A stretch of DNA of 64,000 bases, from positions 372,001-436,000 of the forward strand of contig NW_027288511.1 in NCBI RefSeq assembly GCF_037038585.1, given 5' to 3'. The translations under genes were made by a program, and so were the position numbers. Source of the DNA: Patagioenas fasciata (taxonomy: Eukaryota; Chordata; Aves; Columbiformes; Columbidae). Below are positions 13,661-27,059 of this stretch, in pieces (positions within the stretch are counted from its first letter, which is position 1; each line of letters begins with the position of its first letter). The notes under the pieces were generated by a model that ran no database searches, was not told the origin of the DNA, and was given only the letters and a program-made list of their open reading frames with translations.

Positions 13661-16600
13661 ATCTAAACCTAACCCCAAATCTAAACCTAAAATCTAAACC
13701 TAACACCAAATCTAAACCTAACCCCAAATCTAAACCTAACCCCAAATCTAAACCTAAAATCTTAACCTAAACCCAAATCTAAACCTAACCCCAAATCTAA
13801 ACCGAAAATCTAAACCTAACCCCAAATCTAAACCTAAAATCTAAACCTAACCCCAAATCTAAACCTAAAATCTAAACCTAACCCCAAATCTAAACCGAAA
13901 ATCTAAACCTAACCCCAAATCTAAACCTAAAATCTAAACCTAACCCCAAATCTAAACCTAAAATCTAAACCTAACACCAAATCTAAACCTAACCCCAAAT
14001 CTAAACCTAACCCCACATCTAAACCTAACCCCACATCTAAACCTAAAATCTAAACCTAACCCGAAATCTAAACCTAACCCCAAATCTAAACCTAAAATCT
14101 AAACCTAACCCCAAATCTAAACCTAAAATCTAAGCCTAACCCCAAATCTAAACCTAAAATCTAAACCTAACCCCAAATCTAAACCTAACCCCAAATCTAA
14201 ACCTAAAATCTAAACCTAACCACAAATCTAAACCTAAAATCTAAACCTAACCCCAAATCTAAACCTAACCCCAAATCTAACCCCAAATCTAACCCCAAAT
14301 CTAAACCTAACCCCAAATTTAAACCCCAAATCTAAACCTAACCCCAAATCTAAACCTAAAATCTAAACCTAACCCCAAATCTAAACCTAACCCCAAATCT
14401 AAACCTAAAATCTAAACCTAACCCCAAATCTAAACCTAAAATCTAAACCTAAAATCTAAACCTAACCCCAAATCTAAACCTAACCCCAAATCTAAACCTA
14501 AAATCTAAACCTAACCCCAAATCTAAACCTAACTCCAAATCTAAACCTAAGCCCAAATCTAAACCTAACCCCAAATCTAACCCCAAATCTAAACCTAACC
14601 CCAAATCTAAACCTAAAATCTAAACCAAACCTAAAATCTAAACCTAACCCCAAATCTAAACCTAAAATCTAAACCTAACCCCAAATCTAAACCTAACCCC
14701 AAATCTAAACCTAAAATCTAAACATAACCCCAAATCTAAACCTAAAATCTAAACCTAACCCCAAATCTAAACCTAACTCCAAATCTAAACCTAAGCCCAA
14801 ATCTAAACCTAAAATCTAAGCCTAACCCCAAATCTAAACCTAACCCCAAATCTAAACCTAACCCCAAATCTAAACCTAAAATCTAAACCTAACCCCAAAT
14901 CTAAACCTAAAATCTAAACCTAAAATCTAAACCTAACCTAAAATCTAAACCTAACCCCAAATCTAAACCTAACCCCAAATCTAAACCTAAAATCTTAACC
15001 TAAACCCAAATCTAAACCTAACCCCAAATCTAAACCTAACCCCAAATCTAAACCTAAAATCTAAACCTAACCACAAATCTAAACCTAAAATCTAAACCTA
15101 ACCCCAAATCTAAACCTAACCCCAAATCTAACCCCAATCTAACCCCAAATCTAAACCTAACCCCAAATTTAAACCCCAAATCTAAACCTAACCCCAAATC
15201 TAAACCTAAAATCTAAACCTAACTCCAAATCTAAACCTAACTCCAAATCTAAACCTAAGCCCAAATCTAAACCTAACCCCAAATCTAACCCCAAATCTAA
15301 ACCTAACCCCAAATCTAAACCTAAAATCTAAACCAAACCTAAAATCTAAACCTAACGCCAAATCTAAACCTAAACTCAAATCTAAACCTAAAATCTAAAC
15401 CTAACCCCAAATCTAAACCTAACCCCAAATCTAAACCTAACCCCAAATCTAAACCTAAAATCTAAACCTAACCCCAAATCTAAACCTAAAATCTAAACCT
15501 AAAATCTAAACCTAACCTAAAATCTAAACCTAACCCCAAATCTAAACCTAACCCCAAATCTAAACCTAACCCCAAATCTAAACCTAAAATCTAAACCTAA
15601 CCCCAAATCTAAACCTAAAATCTAAACCTAAAATCTAAACCTAACCTAAAATCTAAACCTAACCCCAAATCTAAACCTAACCCCAAATCTAAACCTAAAA
15701 TCTTAACCTAAACCCAAATCTAAACCTAACCCCAAATCTAAACCTAAAATCTAAACCTAAGCCCAAATCTAAACCTAAAATCTAAACCTAACCCCAAATC
15801 TAAACCTAAAATCTAAACCTAACCGCAAATCTAAACCGAAAATCTAAACCTAACCCCAAATCTAAACCTAAAATCTAAACCTAACCCCAAATCTAAACCG
15901 AAAATCTAAACCTAACCCCAAATCTAAACCTAAAATCTAAACCTAACCCCAAATCTAAACCTAAAATCTAAACCTAACCCCAAATCTAAACCTAAAATCT
16001 AAACCTAACACCAAATCTAAACCTAACCCCAAATCTAAACCTAACCCCAAATCTAAACCTAACCCCAAATCTAAACCTAAAATCTTAACCTAAACCCAAA
16101 TCTAAACCTAACCCCAAATCTAAACCGAAAATCTAAACCTAACCCCAAATCTAAACCTAAAATCTAAACCTAACCCCAAATCTAAACCTAAAATCTAAAC
16201 CTAACCCCAAATCTAAACCGAAAATCTAAACCTAACCCCAAATCTAAACCTAAAATCTAAACCTAACCCCAAATCTAAACCTAAACTCTAAACCTAACAC
16301 CAAATCTAAACCTAACCCCAAATCTAAACCTAACCCCACATCTAAACCTAACCCCACATCTAAACCTAAAATCTAAACCTAACCCGAAATCTAAACCTAA
16401 CCCCAAATCTAAACCTAAAATCTAAACCTAACCCCAAATCTAAACCTAAAATCTAAGCCTAACCCCAAATCTAAACCTAAAATCTAAACCTAACCCCAAA
16501 TCTAAACCTAACCCCAAATCTAAACCTAAAATCTAAACCTAACCACAAATCTAAACCTAAAATCTAAACCTAACCCCAAATCTAAACCTAACCCCAAATC

Positions 16601-19600
16601 TAACCCCAAATCTAACCCCAAATCTAAACCTAACCCCAAATTTAAACCCCAAATCTAAACCTAACCCCAAATCTAAACCTAAAATCTAAACCTAACCCCA
16701 AATCTAAACCTAACCCCAAATCTAAACCTAAAATCTAAACCTAACCCCAAATCTAAACCTAAAATATAAACCTAAAATCTAAACCTAACCCCAAATCTAA
16801 ACCTAACCCCAAATCCAAACCTAACCCCAAATCTAAACCTAAAATCTAAACCTAACCCCAAATCTACACCTAAAATCTAAACCTAACCCCAAATCTAAAC
16901 CTGAAATCTAAACCTAACCCCAAATCTAAACCTAACCCCAAATCTAAACCTAAAATCTAAACCTAACCCCAAATCTAAACCTAAAATCTAAACCTTACCC
17001 CAAATCTAAACCTAAAATCTAAACCTAACCCCAAATCTAAACCTAAAATCTAAACCTAACCCCAAATCTAAACCTAACCCCAAATTTAAACCTAACCACA
17101 AATCTAACCCCAAATCTAAACCTAACCCCAAATCTAAACCCCAAATCTAAACCTAACCCCAAATCTAAACCTGAAATCTAAACCTAACCCCAAATGTAAA
17201 CCCCAAATCGAAACCTAACCCCAAATCTAAACCTAAAATCTAAACCTAACCCCAAATCTAAACCTAACCCCAAATCTAAACCTAAAATCTAAACCTAACC
17301 CCAAATCTAAACCTAAAATCTAAACCTAACCCCAAATCTAAACCTAACCCCAAATCTAAACCTAAAATCTAAACCTAACCCCAAATCTAAACCTAAAATC
17401 TAAACCTAACCCCAAATATAAACCTAAAATCTAAACCTAAAATCTAAACCTAACCCCAAATCTAAACCTAAAATCTAAACCTAACCCCAAATCTAAACCT
17501 AAAATCTAAACCTAACCTCAAATCTAAACCTAAAATCTAAACCTAACCCCAAATCTAAACCTAAAATCTAAACCTAACCCCAAATCTAAACCTAACCCCA
17601 AATCTAAACCTAAAATCTAAACCTAACCCCAAATCTAAACCTAAAATCTAAACCTAAAATCTAAACCTAACCCCAAATCTAAACCTAAAATCTAAACCTA
17701 ACCCCAAATCTAAACCTAAAATCTAAACCTAACCCCAAATCTAAACCTAAAATCTAAACCTAAAATCTAAACCTAACCCCAAATCTAAACCTAAAATCTA
17801 AACCTAACCCCAAATCTACACCTAAAATCTAAACCTAACCCCAAATCTAAACCTGAAATCTAAACCTAACCCCAAATCTAAACCTAACCCCAAATCTAAA
17901 CCTAAAATCTAAACCTAACCCCAAATCTAAACCTAAAATCTAAACCTAACCCCAAATCTAAACCTAAAATCTAAACCTAACCCCAAATCTAAACCTAACC
18001 CCAAATCTAAACCTAACTCCAAATCTAAACCTAACCCCAAATCTAAACCTAACCCCAAATCTAAACCTAAAATCTAAACCTAACCCCACATCTAAACCTA
18101 ACCCCAAATCTAACCCCAAATCTAAACCTAACCCCAAATCTAAACCTAAAATCTAAACCAAACCTAAAATCTAAACCTAACCCCAAATCTAAACCTAAAC
18201 CCAAATCTAAACCTAAAATCTAAACCTAACCCCAAATCTAAACCTAACCCCAAATCTAAACCTAAAATCTAAACATAACCCCAAATCTAAACCTAAAATC
18301 TAAACCTAACCCCAAATCTAAACCTAACTCCAAATCTAAACCTAAGCCCAAATCTAAACCTAAAATCTAAGCCTAACCCCAAATCTAAACCTAACCCCAA
18401 ATCTAAACCTAACCCCAAATCTAAACCTAAAATCTAAACCTAACCACAAATCTAAACCTAAAATCTAAACCTAAAATCTAAACCTAACCTAAAATCTAAA
18501 CCTAACCCCAAATCTAAACCTAACCCCAAATCTAAACCTAAAATCTTAACCTAAACCCAAATCTAAACCTAACCCCAAATTTAAACCTAACCACAAATCT
18601 AACCCCAAATCTAAACCTAACCCCAAATCTAAACCCCAAATCTAAACCTAACCCCAAATCTAAACCTAAAATCTAAACCTAACCCCAAATCTAAACCTAA
18701 ACTCTAAACCTAACCCCAAATCTAAACCTAACCCCAAATTTAAACCTAACCACAAATCTAAACCCAAATCTAAACCTAACCCCAAATCTAAACCCCAAAT
18801 CTAAACCTAACCCCAAATCTAAACCTAAAATCTAAACCTAACCCCAAATCTAAACCTAAAATCTAAACCTAACCCCAAATGTAAACCCCAAATCTAAACC
18901 TAACCCCAAATCTAAACCTAAAATCTAAACCTAACCCCAAATCTAAACCTAACCCCAAATCTAAACCTAAAATCTAAACCTAACCCCAAATCTAAACCTA
19001 AAATCTAAACCTAACCCCAAATCTAAACCTAAAATCTAAACCTAACCCCAAATATAAACCTAAAATCTAAACCTAAAATCTAAACCTAACCCCAAATCTA
19101 AACCTAAAATCTAAACCTAACCCCAAATCTAAACCTAAAATCTAAACCTAACCTCAAATCTAAACCTAAAATCTAAACCTAATCCCAAATCTAAACCTAA
19201 AATCTAAACCTAACCCCAAATCTAAACCTAACCCCAAATCTAAACCTAAAATCTAAACCTAACCCCAAATCTAAACCTAAAATCTAAACCTAAAATCTAA
19301 ACCTAAACCCAAATCTAAACCTAAAATCTAAACCTAACCCCAAATCTAAACCTAACCCCAAATCCAAACCTAACCCCAAATCTAAACCTAAAATCTAAAC
19401 CTAACCCCAAATCTACACCTAAAATCTAAACCTAACCCCAAATCTAAACCTGAAATCTAAACCTAACCCCAAATCTAAACCTAAAATCTTAACCTAACCC
19501 CAAATCTAAACCTAAAATCTAAACCTAACCCCAAATCTAAACCTAAAATCTAAACCTAACCCCAAATCTAAACCTAACCCCAAATCTAAACCTAAAATCT

Positions 19601-20184
19601 AAACCTAACCCCAAATCTAAACCTAACTCCAAATCTAAACCTAAGCCCAAATCTAAACCTAACCCCAAATCTAACCCCAAATCTAAACCTAACCCCAAAT
19701 CTAAACCTAAAATCTAAACCAAACCTAAAATCTAAACCTAACCCCAAATCTAAACCTAAACCCAAATCTAAACCTAAAATCTAAACCTAACCCCAAATCT
19801 AAACCTAACCCCAAATCTAAACCTAAAATCTAAACATAACCCCAAATCTAAACCTAAAATCTAAACCTAACCCCAAATCTAAACCTAAAATCTAAACCTA
19901 ACCCCAAATCTAAACCTAACTCCAAATCTAAACCTAAGCCCAAATCTAAACCTAAAATCTAAGCCTAACCCCAAATCTAAACCTAACCCCAAATCTAAAC
20001 CTAACCCCAAATCTAAACCTAAAATCTAAACCTAACCCCAAATCTAAACCTAAAATCTAAACCTAAAATCTAAACCTAACCTAAAATCTAAACCTAACCC
20101 CAAATCTAAACCTAACCCCAAATCTAAACCTAAAATCTTAACCTAAACCCAAATCTAAACCTAACCCCAAATCTAAACCTAAAA
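10800..20184 (+). repeat. Large block duplication, offset 7,288 bp
   Basis: About 10,800-12,895 corresponds to about 18,088-20,184. Four independent marks share the offset: CCACATC (C at 10,801 and 18,089), ACCACAAATCTAAACCC (A at 11,461 and 18,749), AAATGTAAACCCC (G at 11,593 and 18,881) and AAACATAACCCC (C at 12,547 and 19,835). The copies differ by gain or loss of whole 18-bp modules that cancel out (near 12.2/19.47 kb and 12.48/19.75 kb) and by scattered substitutions, so this event looks older than the duplications at 38 kb and 52 kb. Confidence 0.8.
12310..16600 (+). repeat. Tandem higher-order repeat of about 2.15-2.3 kb, two copies
   Basis: CCCCAATCTAACCCC (A at 12,991 and 15,136) and TAACGCC (G at 13,212 and 15,357) recur at exactly 2,145 bp. 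AACATAACCCC recurs at 2,176 bp (12,547 and 14,723), which is 2,145 plus one 31-bp unit. Farther right, CCCCACATC recurs at 2,323 bp (14,016 and 16,339) because the second copy carries extra modules around 15.5-15.7 kb. The period therefore drifts by whole modules. The outer edges are approximate. Confidence 0.7.
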
Positions 20185-22240
20185 TCTAAACCTAACCCCA
20201 AATCTACACCTAAAATCTAAACCTAACCCCAAATCTAAACCTAAAATCTAAACCTAACCCCAAATCTAAACCTAAAATCTAAACCTAACCCCAAATCTAA
20301 ACCGAAAATCTAAACCTAACCCCAAATCTAAACCTAAAATCTAAACCTAACCCCAAATCTAAACCTAAAATCTAAACCTAACACCAAATCTAAACCTAAC
20401 CCCAAATCTAAACCTAACCCCAAATCTAAACCTAAAATCTAAACCTAACCCCAAATCTAAACCTAAAATCTAAGCCTAACCCCAAATCTAAACCTAAAAT
20501 CTAAACCTAACCCCAAATCTAAACCTAAAATCTAAACCTAACCCCAAATCTAAACCTAACCCCAAATCTAAACCTAAAATCTAAACCTAACCACAAATCT
20601 AAACCTAAAATCTAAACCTAACCCCAAATCTAAACCTAACCCCAAATCTAACCCCAAATCTAACCCCAAATGTAAACCTAACCCCAAATTTAAACCCCAA
20701 ATCTAAACCTAACCCCAAATCTAAACCTAAAATCTAAACCTAACCCCAAATCTAAACCTAACCCCAAATCTAAACCTAAAATCTAAACCTAACCCCAAAT
20801 CTAAACCTAAAATCTAAACCTAACCCCAAATCTAAACCTAACCCCAAATCCAAACCTAACCCCAAATCTAAACCTAAAATCTAAACCTAACCCCAAATCT
20901 ACACCTAAAATCTAAACCTAACCCCAAATCTAAACCTGAAATCTAAACCTAACCCCAAATCTAAACCTAACCCCAAATCTAAACCTAAAATCTAAACCTA
21001 ACCCCAAATCTAAACCTAAAATCTAAACCTAACCCCAAATCTAAACCTAACCCCAAATCTAAACCTAAAATCTAAACCTAACCCCAAATCTAAACCTAAC
21101 TCCAAATCTAAACCTAAGCCCAAATCTAAACCTAACCCCAAATCTAACCCCAAATCTAAACCTAACCCCAAATCTAAACCTAAAATCTAAACCAAACCTA
21201 AAATCTAAACCTAACCCCAAATCTAAACCTAAACCCAAATCTAAACCTAAAATCTAAACCTAACCCCAAATCTAAACCTAACCCCAAATCTAAACCTAAA
21301 ATCTAAACATAACCCCAAATCTAAACCTAAAATCTAAACCTAACCCCAAATCTAAACGTAAAATCTAAACCTAACCCCAAATGTAAACCCCAAATCTAAA
21401 CCTAACCCCAAACCTAAACCTAAAATCTAAACCTAACCCCAAATCTAAACCTAACCCCAAATCTAAACCTAAAATCTAAACCTAACCCCAAATCTAAACC
21501 TAAAATCTAAACCTAACCCCAAATCTAAACCTAACCCCAAATCTAAACCTAAAATCTAAACCTAACCCCAAATCTAAACCTAAAATCTAAACCTAACCCC
21601 AAATATAAACCTAAAATCTAAACCTAAAATCTAAACCTAACCCCAAATCTAAACCTAAAATCTAAACCTAACCCCAAATCTAAACCTAAAATCTAAACCT
21701 AACCTCAAATCTAAACCTAAAATCTAAACCTAACCCCAAATCTAAACCTAAAATCTAAACCTAACCCCAAATCTAAACCTAACCCCAAATCTAAACCTAA
21801 AATCTAAACCTAACCGCAAATCTAAACCTAAAATCTAAACCTAAAATCTAAACCTAACCCCAAATCTAAACCTAAAATCTAAACCTAACCCCAAATCCAA
21901 ACCTAACCCCAAATCTAAACCTAAAATCTAAACCTAACCCCAAATCTACACCTAAAATCTAAACCTAACCCCAAATCTAAACCTGAAATCTAAACCTAAC
22001 CCCAAATCTAAACCTAACCCCAAATCTAAACCTAAAATCTAAACCTAACCCCAAATCTAAACCTAAAATCTAAACCTAACCCCAAATCTAAACCTAACCC
22101 CAAATCTAAACCTAAAATCTAAACCTAACCCCAAATCTAAACCTAACTCCAAATCTAAACCTAAGCCCAAATCTAAACCTAACCCCAAATCTAACCCCAA
22201 ATCTAAACCTAACCCCAAATCTAAACCTAAAATCTAAACC

Positions 22241-25200
22241 AAACCTAAAATCTAAACCTAACCCCAAATCTAAACCTAAACCCAAATCTAAACCTAAAAT
22301 CTAAACCTAACCCCAAATCTAAACCTAACCCCAAATCTAAACCTAAAATCTAAACATAACCCCAAATCTAAACCTAAAATCTAAACCTAACCCCAAATCT
22401 AAACCTAACTCCAAATCTAAACCTAAGCCCAAATCTAAACCTAAAATCTAAGCCTAACCCCAAATCTAAACCTAAAATCTAAACCTAACCCCAAATCTAA
22501 ACCTAAAATCTAAACCTAACCCCAAATCTAAACCTAACCCCAAATCTAAACCTAAAATCTAAACCTAACCACAAATCTAAACCTAAAATCTAAACCTAAC
22601 CCCAAATCTAAACCTAACCCCAAATCTAACCCCAAATCTAACCCCAAATCTAAACCTAACCCCAAATTTAAACCCCAAATCTAAACCTAACCCCAAATCT
22701 AAACCTAAAATCTAAACCTAACTCCAAATCTAAACCTAACTCCAAATCTAAACCTAAGCCCAAATCTAAACCTAACCCCAAATCTAACCCCAAATCTAAA
22801 CCTAACCCCAAATCTAAACCTAAAATCTAAACCAAACCTAAAATCTAAACCTAACCCCAAATCTAAACCTAAACCCAAATCTAAACCTAAAATCTAAACC
22901 TAACCCCAAATCTAAACCTAACCCCAAATCTAAACCTAACCCCAAACCTAAACCTAAAATCTAAACCTAACCCCAAATCTAAACCTAAAATCTAAACCTA
23001 AAATCTAAACCTAACCTAAAATCTAAACCTAACCCCAAATCTAAACCTAACCCCAAATCTAAACCTAAAATCTTAACCTAAACCCAAATCTAAACCTAAC
23101 CCCAAATCTAAACCTAAAATCTAAACCTAACCCCAAATCTACACCTAAAATCTAAACCTAACCCCAAATCTAAACCGAAAATCTAAACCTAACCCCAAAT
23201 CTAAACCTAAAATCTAAACCTAACCCCAAATCTAAACCTAAAATCTAAACCTAACACGAAATCTAAACCTAACCCCAAATCTAAACCTAACCCCAAATCT
23301 AAACCTAACCCCACATCTAAACCTAAAATCTAAACCTAAAATCTAAACCTAACCCCAAATCTAAACCTAAAATCTAAACCTAACCCCAAATCTAAACCTA
23401 AAATCTAAGCCTAACCCCAAATCTAAACCTAAAATCTAAACCTAACCCCAAATCTAAACCAAAAATCTAAACCTAACCCCAAATCTAAACCTAACCCCAA
23501 ATCTAAACCTAAAATTTAAACCTAACCACAAATCTAAAACTAAAATCTAAACCTAACCCCAAATCTAAACCTAACCCCAAATCTAACCCCAAATCTAACC
23601 CCAAATCTAAACCTAACCCCAAGTTTAAACCCCAAATCTAAACCTAACCCCAAATCTAAACCTAAAATCTAAACCTAACCCCAAATCTAAACCTAACCCC
23701 AAATCTAAACCTAAAATCTAAACCTAACCCCAAATCTAAACCTAAAATCTAAACCTAAAATCTAAACCTAACCCCAAATCTAAACCTAAAATCTAAACCT
23801 AACCCCAAATCTAAACCTAACCCCAAATCCAAACCTAACCCTAAATCTAAACCTAAAATCTAAACCTAACGCCAAATCTACACCTAAAATCTAAACCTAA
23901 CCCCAAATCTAAACCTGAAATCTAAACCTAACCCCAAATCTAAACCTAACCCCAAATCTAAACCTAAAATCTAAACCTAACCCCAAATCTAAACCTAAAA
24001 TCTAAACCTAACCCCAAATCTACACCTAAAATCTAAACCTAACCCCAAATCTAAACCTAAAATCTAAACCTAACCCCAAATCTAAACCTAAACCCAAATC
24101 TAAACCTAAAATCTAAACCTAACCCCAAATCTAAACCTAACCCCAAATCTAAACCTAAAATCTAAACATAACCCCAAATCTAAACCTAAAATCTAAACCT
24201 AACCCCAAATCTAAACCTAACTCCAAATCTAAACCTAAGCCCAAATCTAAACCTAAAATCTAAGCCTAACCCCAAATCTAAACCTAAAATCTAAACCTAA
24301 CCCCAAATCTAAACCTAAAATCTAAACCTAACCCCAAATCTAAACCTAACCCCAAATCTAAACCTAAAATCTAAACCTAACCACAAATCTAAACCTAAAA
24401 TCTAAACCTAACCCCAAATCTAAACCTAACCCCAAATCTAACCCCAAATCTAACCCCAAATCTAAACCTAACCCCAAATTTAAACCCCAAATCTAAACCT
24501 AACCCCAAATCTAAACCTAAAATCTAAACCTAACTCCAAATCTAAACCTAACTCCAAATCTAAACCTAAGCCCAAATCTAAACCTAACCCCAAATCTAAC
24601 CCCAAATCTAAACCTAACCCCAAATCTAAACCTAAAATCTAAACCAAACCTAAAATCTAAACCTAACCCCAAATCTAAACCTAAACCCAAATCTAAACCT
24701 AAAATCTAAACCTAACCCCAAATCTAAACCTAACCCCAAATCTAAACCTAACCCCAAACCTAAACCTAAAATCTAAACCTAACCCCAAATCTAAACCTAA
24801 AATCTAAACCTAAAATCTAAACCTAACCTAAAATCTAAACCTAACCCCAAATCTAAACCTAACCCCAAATCTAAACCTAAAATCTTAACCTAAACCCAAA
24901 TCTAAACCTAACCCCAAATCTAAACCTAAAATCTAAACCTAACCCCAAATCTACACCTAAAATCTAAACCTAACCCCAAATCTAAACCGAAAATCTAAAC
25001 CTAACCCCAAATCTAAACCTAAAATCTAAACCTAACCCCAAATCTAAACCTAAAATCTAAACCTAACACGAAATCTAAACCTAACCCCAAATCTAAACCT
25101 AACCCCAAATCTAAACCTAACCCCACATCTAAACCTAAAATCTAAACCTAAAATCTAAACCTAACCCCAAATCTAAACCTAAAATCTAAACCTAACCCCA

Positions 25201-25902
25201 AATCTAAACCTAAAATCTAAGCCTAACCCCAAATCTAAACCTAAAATCTAAACCTAACCCCAAATCTAAACCAAAAATCTAAACCTAACCCCAAATCTAA
25301 ACCTAACCCCAAATCTAAACCTAAAATTTAAACCTAACCACAAATCTAAAACTAAAATCTAAACCTAACCCCAAATCTAAACCTAACCCCAAATCTAACC
25401 CCAAATCTAACCCCAAATCTAAACCTAACCCCAAGTTTAAACCCCAAATCTAAACCTAACCCCAAATCTAAACCTAAAATCTAAACCTAACCCCAAATCT
25501 AAACCTAACCCCAAATCTAAACCTAAAATCTAAACCTAACCCCAAATCTAAACCTAAAATCTAAACCTAAAATCTAAACCTAACCCCAAATCTAAACCTA
25601 AAATCTAAACCTAACCCAAATCTAAACCTAACCCCAAATCCAAACCTAACCCTAAATCTAAACCTAAAATCTAAACCTAACCCCAAATCTACACCTAAAA
25701 TCTAAACCTAACCCCAAATCTAAACCTGAAATCTAAACCTAACCCCAAATCTAAACCTAACCCCAAATCTAAACCTAAAATCTAAACCTAACCCCAAATC
25801 TAAACCTAAAATCTAAACCTAACCCCAAATCTACACCTAAAATCTAAACCTAACCCCAAATCTAAACCTAAAATCTAAACCTAACCCCAAATCTAAACCT
25901 AA
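22241..25902 (+). repeat. 1,812-bp tandem duplication, near-identical
   Basis: Bases 22,241-24,090 match 24,053-25,902 at an offset of 1,812 bp. Rare marks agree: AAACATAAC (C at 22,355 and 24,167), TAAGCC (G at 22,452 and 24,264), AACACGAAATC (G at 23,258 and 25,070), AAAACTAAAATC (C at 23,540 and 25,352) and AAGTTTAAAC (G at 23,623 and 25,435). The differences I found are one missing C near 25,617, which makes the offset 1,811 beyond that point, and G versus C at 23,871/25,682. Because the match is slightly longer than the period, this is a true head-to-tail duplication. Confidence 0.88.
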
Positions 25903-27059
25903 AATCTAAACCTAACCCCAAATCTAAACCGAAAATCTAAACCTAACCCCAAATCTAAACCTAAAATCTAAACCTAACCCCAAATCTAAACCTAAAATCT
26001 AAACCTAACACCAAATCTAAACCTAACCCCAAATCTAAACCTAACCCCACATCTAAACCTAACCCCACATCTAAACCTAAAATCTAAACCTAACCCGAAA
26101 TCTAAACCTAACCCCAAATCTAAACCTAAAATCTAAACCTAACCCCAAATCTAAACCTAAAATCTAAGCCTAACCCCAAATCTAAACCTAAAATCTAAAC
26201 CTAACCCCAAATCTAAACCTAATATCTAAACCTAACCCCAAATCTAAACCTAACCCCAAATCTAAACCTAAAATCTAAACCTAACCACAAATCTAAACCT
26301 AAAATCTAAACCTAACCCCAAATCTAAACCTAACCCCAAATCTAACCCCAAATCTAACCCCAAATGTAAACCTAACCCCAAATTTAAACCCCAAATCTAA
26401 ACCTAACCCCAAATCTAAACCTAAAATCTAAACCTAACCCCAAATCTAAACCTAACCCCAAATCTAAACCTAAAATCTAAACCTAACCCCAAATCTAAAC
26501 CTAAAATCTAAACCTAACCCCAAATCTAAACCTAACCCCAAATCCAAACCTAACCCCAAATCTAAACCTAAAATCTAAACCTAACCCCAAATCTACACCT
26601 AAAATCTAAACCTAACCCCAAATCTAAACCTGAAATCTAAACCTAACCCCAAATCTAAACCTAACCCCAAATCTAAACCTAAAATCTAAACCTAACCCCA
26701 AATCTAAACCTAAAATCTAAACCTAACCCCAAATCTAAACCTAACCCCAAATCTAAACCTAAAATCTAAACCTAACCCCAAATCTAAACCTAACTCCAAA
26801 TCTAAACCTAAGCCCAAATCTAAACCTAACCCCAAATCTAACCCCAAATCTAAACCTAACCCCAAATCTAAACCTAAAATCTAAACCAAACCTAAAATCT
26901 AAACCTAACCCCAAATCTAAACCTAAACCCAAATCTAAACCTAAAATCTAAACCTAACCCCAAATCTAAACCTAACCCCAAATCTAAACCTAAAATCTAA
27001 ACATAACCCCAAATCTAAACCTAAAATCTAAACATAACCCCAAATCTAAACCTAAAATC

